From an uncultured Flavobacteriales bacterium (GTDB lineage Bacteria; Bacteroidota; Bacteroidia; Flavobacteriales_D; Sanyastnellaceae), in contig CALKYI010000021.1 in NCBI GenBank assembly GCA_938003665.1, forward strand, positions 1 to 7,263: a DNA stretch of 7,263 nt. Reading direction: 5' to 3'. Under the pieces are notes generated by a model that did no database searches, was not told the DNA's origin, and was given only the letters and a program-made list of their open reading frames with translations. Position 1 is the first letter of the stretch; the number at the start of each line of letters is the position of its first letter. Shown piece by piece: positions 1-5,451 of this stretch. Position numbers and translations under genes: made by a program.

Positions 1-1253
1 GCTGAGCGTCGAACACGCACTGCCTGCCGGGCCGCGGCGGCGACTTCCCAATCGGTGCAAGCATCAAAGGCCCGGTGAATGACGATCTGGTGAGCTCCAT
101 AAATATCCACCCAGCGTCGCAACAAGGATGTGTCCCACGTCCCATCCGCTTGCAAAGTGCCCACCACTACCCGAGCAGCACCGGCCGCCAACGAACCCTC
201 GATCTGCGCTGTCATCAGTGCTTTTTCCTCCTCAGAGTAAACAAAGTGCCCTGCCCGGCAACGGATCAGGGCATGCACCGGCAACCCGTGGGCGCGTGCC
301 AATCGAATGTCTGCCTCCGTTGGCGTCAGCCCCCCGCACTCCCAATGCGCGCACAATTCCACGCGCTGTGCGCCAGCTATGGCCGCCGTTCGAACGTCAG
401 AAGGCGAACTGGCGCACACTTCCAGCTGGAAGGGTTCCAGCATGTGCATACCAGCTTGGACACCCGCTACGTCTTGAATGCGGGTCAGATCCAGCACTTC
501 CTCCGCGACGTTGATTTGGGTCAGCCCTGTGCCGGCATCCATCATTGCTTGCAAGGCCGTGGGCAGCTCGAGTTCTCCGCGGTCGGGATGCGGTGTCAAT
601 GCAGCTAAATGCGTCTGAAGGCGGTCGCCATCGAGCCGAAAATAATTCATGGAAACGCGCACCGACCCGCTCGCAGCCAAGCGTTCAACGACCGACGCGT
701 CCGGCTTTTCCGTAATGCGGTGAACCGTGTTGCCGTCTCCTTCGAGCACGGCGAAAGCCATGGTTTTAGCAGGATCGAGTCCCAGTGCGTCCCTATCGTA
801 GGCCAATACAGCCGGCCCCTCACCTTCCGTCCGCAAACGGGACAAGGCAGACCGAGTTGGGAGGTTGTCGCCGTTGGCCAACACCCACATCGAACCCGGA
901 GCAACAGGGTCGCTCGCTAGGGCACATTGGACAGCATGGCCCGTGCCCTTGGGTTCGGACTGAACAGCCGTTTGGATGCGCATGCCGAGGCCTCGGCTCG
1001 CCCATTCTTGCAGAAATGCCGGTGTGATGGAGTCATCGGGTGCGACGACTACGGTCGCTTCGGTGAACCCCGCTCGCAGGGCTTGCTCGAGGATGAGCTC
1101 CAGCATGGGCTCGCCGTTGGGGCCCACCCGAATCATGGGTTTGGGCCGCTCCAGTGCATCCTGAGCGAAACGCGATTGCTCCGCCGATGCAGCGCTGGTG
1201 CGCATGCGCGTGGCGCGGCCGGCCGCCAACACAATGATCCGATTGCACGTCAT
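1..1253 (-). CDS. Nucleotidyltransferase-CutC family fusion protein (C-terminus cut by window edge)
   Basis: I translated this frame codon by codon from ATG 1253 to the left edge and found no stop, giving 417 complete codons. Residues 1-265 look like a sugar-phosphate nucleotidyltransferase, which would join a sugar 1-phosphate to an NTP to give NDP-sugar and pyrophosphate. Visible are the nucleotide-binding loop LAAGRATRMR (9-18), KPMI (38-41), GTGHA (103-107), the metal-binding candidate NGDN (127-130), EKPD (182-185) and NYF (203-205). From about residue 275 the sequence becomes CutC-like, a TIM-barrel family: LEVCA (277-281), RVELCA (297-302), GGLTP (307-311), VYS (338-340) and HRAFD (393-397). 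About the first half or more of CutC is present. The start at 1253 lies 23 bp after the kinase stop and has GGAGG just one base before it, which is too close for a normal ribosome site; ATG 1271 (six residues longer, 5 bp after the kinase stop) is an alternative. CutC could also be translated separately from ATG 449 or 443. The domain assignments are firm. The substrate and the reason for the fusion are unknown. Confidence 0.88.
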   Translation of the reverse strand, partial: MTCNRIIVLAAGRATRMRTSAASAEQSRFAQDALERPKPMIRVGPNGEPMLELILEQALRAGFTEATVVVAPDDSITPAFLQEWASRGLGMRIQTAVQSEPKGTGHAVQCALASDPVAPGSMWVLANGDNLPTRSALSRLRTEGEGPAVLAYDRDALGLDPAKTMAFAVLEGDGNTVHRITEKPDASVVERLAASGSVRVSMNYFRLDGDRLQTHLAALTPHPDRGELELPTALQAMMDAGTGLTQINVAEEVLDLTRIQDVAGVQAGMHMLEPFQLEVCASSPSDVRTAAIAGAQRVELCAHWECGGLTPTEADIRLARAHGLPVHALIRCRAGHFVYSEEEKALMTAQIEGSLAAGAARVVVGTLQADGTWDTSLLRRWVDIYGAHQIVIHRAFDACTDWEVAAAARQAVRVRRS

Positions 1254-1276
1254 GCCTCCAAGTTCATACATCTCAC

Positions 1277-2323
1277 TCAATTCACCTCTATGCGGACGCC
1301 TTCAGCGCCCAAGTTGATCGGGATGACCCGCGCGCCTGTTGCGTGGAATGCTTCCACCGCTGGCTGCCGCTTGCCTTCAGGAAAAACAGCGAACGCCGTT
1401 CCACCGCCGCCGGAACCGTTGATTTTGCCACCGCAGGCTCCGAGTTGCACGGCCTGTTCAAGCAATGCGTCAATGCGCTTCGTGGACACTTCAATCCCTT
1501 CGGACAGCCAACGGTGGTGTTCTGTCAACCGTTGACCAATGGATTGACATGACGCGACGCTCGCCTCAAGCAAGGCTCGGCCATCCGACGAAACGGATTG
1601 GATGCCCACCGTCGCGTCCATGAGTCGGTGGGCGTTCGGACCCCATTGCTTCGGTCGTTCTGTAAAGACGCCATCGTGCAGAGAGGCTCCCCATTCCTCG
1701 AGAAGCTCGAGCCGTTGGTGCTTGGCGCGGGATAGAATGCTCAACGTGTCTTTGGGTTGTTCGGAGTCGATCAGCAACCACTCGCCTGCAGGACATGAAA
1801 CGAGTTGCGTCGCGAACGCAGGATGGAAATCGACCGTTCGCACGCCGCCCATGGCACACATGACCTGGTCCATCATGCCCCCCGGTTCATCAAAAAACGC
1901 CACTTCCACGCGCCATGTCGCATGGGCCACCCATTCCTGATCAAACGACTTCCCAGCCCGCGTGGCGATCAATGCACACCACGCTGCCGTGAGCGCGCTC
2001 GAACTGCTCGCCCCGGCTTGCTGAGGAATGGCGCTCGTCACTTCTGCCCGCCATCCGTTTTCCGGCAGCCACCCCTCTTTTCGGGCGATATGAAGCGCCG
2101 CCAACCAATACGCGCGGGGCCCCGGTTCGGGCAAGGCATCCAAGTTCCATGCATGGACCTCGTCCAAGTCCAGCAAATGCAATTCAACGGTTCTATCCGA
2201 CCGCGAGGTGCTGCGAATGTTCCCGCGCAAATCAATCGCCGCCGCCACCACCGGAAGTCCAAAATAATCTTGATGCTCGCCAAATAAGCAGATCCTGCCT
2301 GGCGCTGACGTATTGACAATCAT
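1277..2323 (-). CDS. GHMP-superfamily sugar kinase (galactokinase-like)
   Basis: The predicted product is a 348-aa cytoplasmic kinase that uses ATP to phosphorylate a small molecule, most likely a sugar at its anomeric carbon. Motif 1, GRICLFGEHQDYFG (9-22), matches the galactokinase-type signature GEHxDYxG. Motif 2, the ATP phosphate loop, is PQQAGASSSSA (100-110). GGMMDQ (148-153) resembles the galactokinase MDQ segment, making D152 the likely catalytic base. A glycine-rich motif 3, GGKINGSGGGG, lies near residue 305; it is closer to the GK-x-x-GxGGGG form of heptose- and fucose-type kinases than to GalK itself. I chose ATG 2323 over the in-frame ATG 2371 because motif 1 then sits nine residues from the N-terminus, as usual, and because it overlaps the symporter stop as ATGA. 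The length suits a stand-alone sugar kinase. The next gene encodes a nucleotidyltransferase, the logical next step. The family call is strong; the sugar (galactose, fucose, arabinose, an N-acetylhexosamine or other) cannot be told from sequence alone. Confidence 0.88.
   Translation of the reverse strand: MIVNTSAPGRICLFGEHQDYFGLPVVAAAIDLRGNIRSTSRSDRTVELHLLDLDEVHAWNLDALPEPGPRAYWLAALHIARKEGWLPENGWRAEVTSAIPQQAGASSSSALTAAWCALIATRAGKSFDQEWVAHATWRVEVAFFDEPGGMMDQVMCAMGGVRTVDFHPAFATQLVSCPAGEWLLIDSEQPKDTLSILSRAKHQRLELLEEWGASLHDGVFTERPKQWGPNAHRLMDATVGIQSVSSDGRALLEASVASCQSIGQRLTEHHRWLSEGIEVSTKRIDALLEQAVQLGACGGKINGSGGGGTAFAVFPEGKRQPAVEAFHATGARVIPINLGAEGVRIEVN
2320..2323 (-). promoter_or_regulatory. ATGA stop/start overlap coupling symporter and kinase
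   Basis: On the minus strand the bases ATGA hold both the start codon of the kinase (2323-2321) and the TGA stop of the symporter (2322-2320). Such four-base overlaps commonly allow terminating ribosomes to restart on the next gene, so the two proteins are probably made together. This is seen directly; the coupling itself is inferred. Confidence 0.75.
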
Positions 2324-4083
2324 GTGGTTGCCGGCGTTCGGTTCAAAGCAAATACGCCCCATGCACTGCATGCCGCTACCGCCAGCAGCAGCATCGCCGA
2401 GGATGCGTCACCGTACAACCAAGATCCGGTGGCTATGAGCGCGGCATACACGCCTGTGCACCCCAACACCATGGAGAGGATGCCCCTCGGAACGGGCCAA
2501 GGAGCCGTTACACCTGCTGAGGCCCACCGTTTCCATCCCGGACCGCCCGGATTGACTTTTTCAACGAACGCAGTCAATGTCTTGTCCGACTCGGGGGGTG
2601 TCAAATAGGTCGCTACCACCCACACCAAAGTGGTGAGCAAGGAGCCCCAGATGAGTTTCTCATGGGCGGCCAACTCAACGATGTCCAAGCCGTCGTGCAC
2701 AAAGGTGAAATACCCCGCAACGACCAACGAACCGCCCATCGCCACCAACTCGGTCCACGCATTGATGCGCCACCAAAACCACCGCAGGATGAACAGACCA
2801 CCGGTCCCGGCGCCAATGAGTAACAGCAGGTTGAAGGCTTGCCCCGCGTCGGTCAACAGCAAACCGAGCCCGCTGCCAAGGATCAGGGAGACCACAGTCG
2901 CCAATCGGCCCGCCCGCACCTGCTCCGCATCGGTGGCATTGGGGCGCATGAACCGGACCCAAAAGTCATTGACAAGGTAGCTTGCTCCGAGGTTCAGCTG
3001 GGTGGACATGGTGCTCATAAACGCTGCCAGCAGCGACGCCGCTACGAGGCCCAACAACCCCTCAGGCAGCAGGGACAGCATAGCAGGATAGGCCAGGTCG
3101 TGGCCAATTTTGTCCGCAGGTATATTGGGGAACGCGGCCTGCAAATCTTCCAACGTGGGGAACACCACGATCGACGCCAACGCAATCAAAATCCACGGCC
3201 ACGGACGCAGGGCGTAATGCGCCACATTGAACAGCAGCGTGGCCCCCACCGCATGGCTTTCGTCTTTGGCACTGAACATGCGTTGTGCGATGTACCCGCC
3301 CCCACCGGGTTCAGCCCCCGGGTAGTAACTCGCCCACCACTGCACTGCAAGTGGCACGAGGAGAATCGGCACCCATTGAGCGGGATCGTCCATGGCAGGG
3401 AACATGCTTGTTTTGGAGGCAACGTCCGCGTTTGCCAGCAACGCATCCAGCCCTCCAACCGCATCCAAATTCAGGATGTACCAGCAGGCCCATACCGAGC
3501 CAATCATGGCCAAAATGAACTGTACAAAATCAGTGAGAATGACCGCTCGCAATCCGCCCAGCGTGCTGTACAACAAAGTGATGGCACCGGTGACGAGCAA
3601 GGTCAGCCAGCCAGGCCAGCCCAGTAGGATGCCGCCCAATTTGATGGCCGCGAGCGAAACGGTGCCCATCACGAGCACGTTGAAGACCAGTCCCAAGTAC
3701 AGTGCCCGAAACCCGCGCAATACCGCTGCGGGCTTGCCGCCGTACCGCAATTCGTAGAACTCAATGTCCGTCATGACGCCCGAACGGCGCCAAAGCCTGG
3801 CGTAAACGAATACCGTGAGCATGCCGGTGAGCAAAAAGGCCCACCACCCCCAGTTGCCGCTGACACCTTGTTCGCGGACGAGGCCCGTGACGAGGTTGGG
3901 GGTGTCGGTCGAAAACGTGGTCGCGACCATGCTGATGCCCAGCAGCCACCACGGCATGTTGCGTCCGGCGAGGAAAAACCCCGCGGCCGAGTTGCCGACC
4001 ACGCGCGATGCCCAGATGCCCACGCCCAGGGCCAACAAAAAATACGCGCCTATGATGGCCCAATCGAGTGCTGCAATCTCCAT
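2320..4083 (-). CDS. Sodium:solute symporter family (SSS/SLC5) transporter
   Basis: A 587-aa inner-membrane protein made almost entirely of hydrophobic segments, as expected for the 13-14 helices of the sodium:solute symporter family, which drives uptake of sugars, vitamins or other solutes with the Na+ gradient. Family landmarks include AGFFLAGRNMPWW (34-46) after the first helix, TFSTDTPNLVTG (56-67), the conserved STLGGLRAVILTDFVQF (173-189), and FMSTMSTQLNLGASYLVNDF (355-374), whose serine/threonine-rich helix corresponds to the Na2 sodium-site region. I place the start at ATG 4083, 22 bp after the stop of the upstream gene; an in-frame ATG at 4173 would add 30 hydrophilic residues lying inside that gene and is unlikely. 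The kinase ATG overlaps its stop codon. Context with a sugar kinase and a nucleotidyltransferase suggests a monosaccharide as substrate, but SSS sequences do not reveal their substrate reliably. Confidence 0.92.
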   Translation of the reverse strand: MEIAALDWAIIGAYFLLALGVGIWASRVVGNSAAGFFLAGRNMPWWLLGISMVATTFSTDTPNLVTGLVREQGVSGNWGWWAFLLTGMLTVFVYARLWRRSGVMTDIEFYELRYGGKPAAVLRGFRALYLGLVFNVLVMGTVSLAAIKLGGILLGWPGWLTLLVTGAITLLYSTLGGLRAVILTDFVQFILAMIGSVWACWYILNLDAVGGLDALLANADVASKTSMFPAMDDPAQWVPILLVPLAVQWWASYYPGAEPGGGGYIAQRMFSAKDESHAVGATLLFNVAHYALRPWPWILIALASIVVFPTLEDLQAAFPNIPADKIGHDLAYPAMLSLLPEGLLGLVAASLLAAFMSTMSTQLNLGASYLVNDFWVRFMRPNATDAEQVRAGRLATVVSLILGSGLGLLLTDAGQAFNLLLLIGAGTGGLFILRWFWWRINAWTELVAMGGSLVVAGYFTFVHDGLDIVELAAHEKLIWGSLLTTLVWVVATYLTPPESDKTLTAFVEKVNPGGPGWKRWASAGVTAPWPVPRGILSMVLGCTGVYAALIATGSWLYGDASSAMLLLAVAACSAWGVFALNRTPATT

Positions 4084-4105
4084 GCAACAAGGATAATCAA
4101 TGCCC

Positions 4106-4465
4106 TTACAATCCGAGCGCCTTGCGCTGTTTTTGTGAAAAACCCGCAACCACCCGTTCGTAGCTGTGGTCAATCAGATCCAAGACCAGTGCTCGGAGTA
4201 CATCCTCGTCGGAACGGACGGTGTTCCAGTGCTTTTTGTTGGCGTGGTAGCCGCCGATTATGCCTGTGTGTTGTTCACGCAATTCCACCGCGTATTCCGG
4301 ATCGCATTTCAATGTTACGCCGTCGAAAGCATCGATATCAGCCAAGGCGAAAACCTTGCCCGCGACCTTCCACACACAGGTGTTTTCGTCAAAGGGAAAT
4401 TCCTCGGTGACGTGGGCTTTCGACAAGCAACGGTCGCGCACATCCTCAAACTCAAATGTTCTCAT
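4106..4465 (-). CDS. MmcQ/YjbR family protein
   Basis: A 119-aa protein of the MmcQ/YjbR family, small cytoplasmic proteins with a CyaY-like fold sometimes described as DNA-binding; no biochemical role is firmly established for the family. Diagnostic parts are EEFPFDENTCVWKV (21-34), GKVFAL (36-41), LKCDPE (52-57), ELREQHTGIIGGYHANKKHWNTV (about 61-83, with the conserved GYHxNKxHWNTV core) and the SYE segment followed by a basic C-terminus. The length is normal for the family. It starts at ATG 4465 with an AAAAGG stretch nine bases upstream that may serve as a weak ribosome site. It is the first gene of the leftward operon, 22 bp ahead of the symporter. It may simply share the transcript rather than take part in sugar metabolism. 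Confidence 0.88.
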   Translation of the reverse strand: MRTFEFEDVRDRCLSKAHVTEEFPFDENTCVWKVAGKVFALADIDAFDGVTLKCDPEYAVELREQHTGIIGGYHANKKHWNTVRSDEDVLRALVLDLIDHSYERVVAGFSQKQRKALGL

Positions 4466-4520
4466 CGGTTTTGGCCTTTTCCCGGTTAAATTGCAACGAT
4501 TTTCACAAACACCAAATCAC
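4466..4520. promoter_or_regulatory. Divergent intergenic region holding both promoters
   Basis: These 55 bases separate the leftward operon (MmcQ start at 4465) from the rightward one (LTD protein start at 4521), so both promoters should lie here or slightly inside the opposite gene. A TTAAATTG stretch near 4486-4493 loosely resembles the Bacteroidota -7 element (TAnnTTTG) on the plus strand, but I find no TTG at the usual spacing upstream, so I do not call an exact promoter. The plus-strand leader before 4521 is A/C-rich without a Shine-Dalgarno sequence, which is common in this phylum. No clear operator palindrome is visible apart from the short TTGCAA. Confidence 0.45.
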
Positions 4521-5444
4521 ATGCGATTCACTTTCCTCCAATTGGCATTGGCCTTGACCCTGCCCGCTCTGGTGCAAGCGCAATGCACCGAAATCTTCAT
4601 TTCCGAGTACTGCGAAGGCACCGGCAACAACAAGGGTGTGGAGTTTTACAACCCCACCGGCGAAGCCATCGACCTCTCTGCATACCAGCTGCAGCGCTGG
4701 AGCAATGGGGAAGGCACCGCTACGGATTGGACCGACCTCATCGGCACCATTGAACCCTACGGCACGTGGGTATTGGTGAACGGTCAAACTGAAGATGTGG
4801 ATTTGGGCGGCGGCGCGACCTCACCTGCTTGCGATCCTGAAATGCAGGCCTACGCGGACCAATTGGACAACCCCTACCCAGCACCGACCTACATGAACGG
4901 CGACGACGCCTTGGTCTTGGTCAAAAACGAAACCACCGTGGTGGACATCTTCGGCAAGCCCGGGGAAGACCCTGGCGTGGCGTGGACCAACGACGAAGCA
5001 AACGGCTACATCGACATCGGTGATGGCGCAGCTTGGTTGACTTCCAACCACACCCTTAGGCGCAAGTACGCTATAATGGGCGGTGTAACGGTTCCTCCTG
5101 TCAGCTTCAACACCTTCCTCGAGTGGGACACCCTCGTGGTCAACACCTGGGACGGCCTCGGCATGCACAGCTGCGCTTGCAGCCCGAACGAATTGGAAGA
5201 ATTGCCGGCCGTTGAAACCGCCGTATTCCCCAACCCTTCTGCCAACGGCAATTTGACCCTTACGGCCACTGAATCCATCGAGCGCATCACGGTATTCTCG
5301 GCTACGGGTCAGCTGCTTCGCGATGAAAACATGGCGCAAGCTGTACGTGAGTTCGCCTTGACCGACCTCGCGAGCGGAACCTACTTCGTGAACATCCACC
5401 TCTCTGAGGGGCGCACCTTTGCGCACCGCGTGGTAATTCAATAA
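4521..5444 (+). CDS. Secreted lamin-tail-domain protein with T9SS sorting domain
   Basis: A 307-aa exported protein. Residues 1-20 form a signal peptide with a hydrophobic core and a probable cleavage after VQA, leaving an N-terminal Gln; the Cys at 22 is preceded by Gln, so a lipoprotein box is not supported. Residues 23 to about 150 match a lamin-tail domain (LTD), an Ig-like beta fold common in bacterial surface proteins: EIFISEYCEG (24-33), GVEFYNPTGEAIDLSAYQL (39-57) and GTWVLVNG (81-88). A possible disulfide site, HSCACS, lies at 216-221. From about 233 a type IX secretion C-terminal domain follows: VFPNPS (235-240), ITVFSATGQLL (256-266), LASGTYFVNI (283-292), ending in VVIQ. The protein should cross the outer membrane by T9SS and be released or anchored. 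I chose ATG 4521 because a proper signal peptide starts there; the frame stays open back to 4260, inside the opposite gene. No catalytic domain is seen. The receptor gene follows after 7 bp. Confidence 0.9.
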   Translation: MRFTFLQLALALTLPALVQAQCTEIFISEYCEGTGNNKGVEFYNPTGEAIDLSAYQLQRWSNGEGTATDWTDLIGTIEPYGTWVLVNGQTEDVDLGGGATSPACDPEMQAYADQLDNPYPAPTYMNGDDALVLVKNETTVVDIFGKPGEDPGVAWTNDEANGYIDIGDGAAWLTSNHTLRRKYAIMGGVTVPPVSFNTFLEWDTLVVNTWDGLGMHSCACSPNELEELPAVETAVFPNPSANGNLTLTATESIERITVFSATGQLLRDENMAQAVREFALTDLASGTYFVNIHLSEGRTFAHRVVIQ

Positions 5445-5451
5445 GCATTTG

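Noticed and set aside
75..608. Plus-strand open frame of 177 codons
   Set aside because: It lies opposite the nucleotidyltransferase-CutC frame, which carries clear family motifs; this frame has low-complexity Arg/Gln/His/Cys-rich content and no recognisable domain.
927..1535. Plus-strand open frame of 202 codons
   Set aside because: It spans the junction of two well-supported minus-strand genes (kinase and nucleotidyltransferase) and shows no motif; it is an antisense shadow of GC-rich codons.
2839..3627. Plus-strand open frame of 262 codons
   Set aside because: Antisense to the symporter, strongly Gln/Arg/His-rich, no domain; a product of GC-rich membrane-protein codons read backwards.
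4084..4173. 30-codon N-terminal extension of the symporter
   Set aside because: It lies mostly inside the upstream MmcQ/YjbR gene, is hydrophilic and unlike SSS N-termini, whereas ATG 4083 places the first helix directly at the start.
4260..4520. 87-codon N-terminal extension of the LTD protein
   Set aside because: It overlaps the MmcQ/YjbR gene on the opposite strand and would bury the clear signal peptide that begins at ATG 4521.
4466..4520. Exact Bacteroidota -33/-7 promoter
   Set aside because: A loose TTAAATTG match exists on the plus strand, but no TTG element at the expected spacing; too weak to call a precise site.
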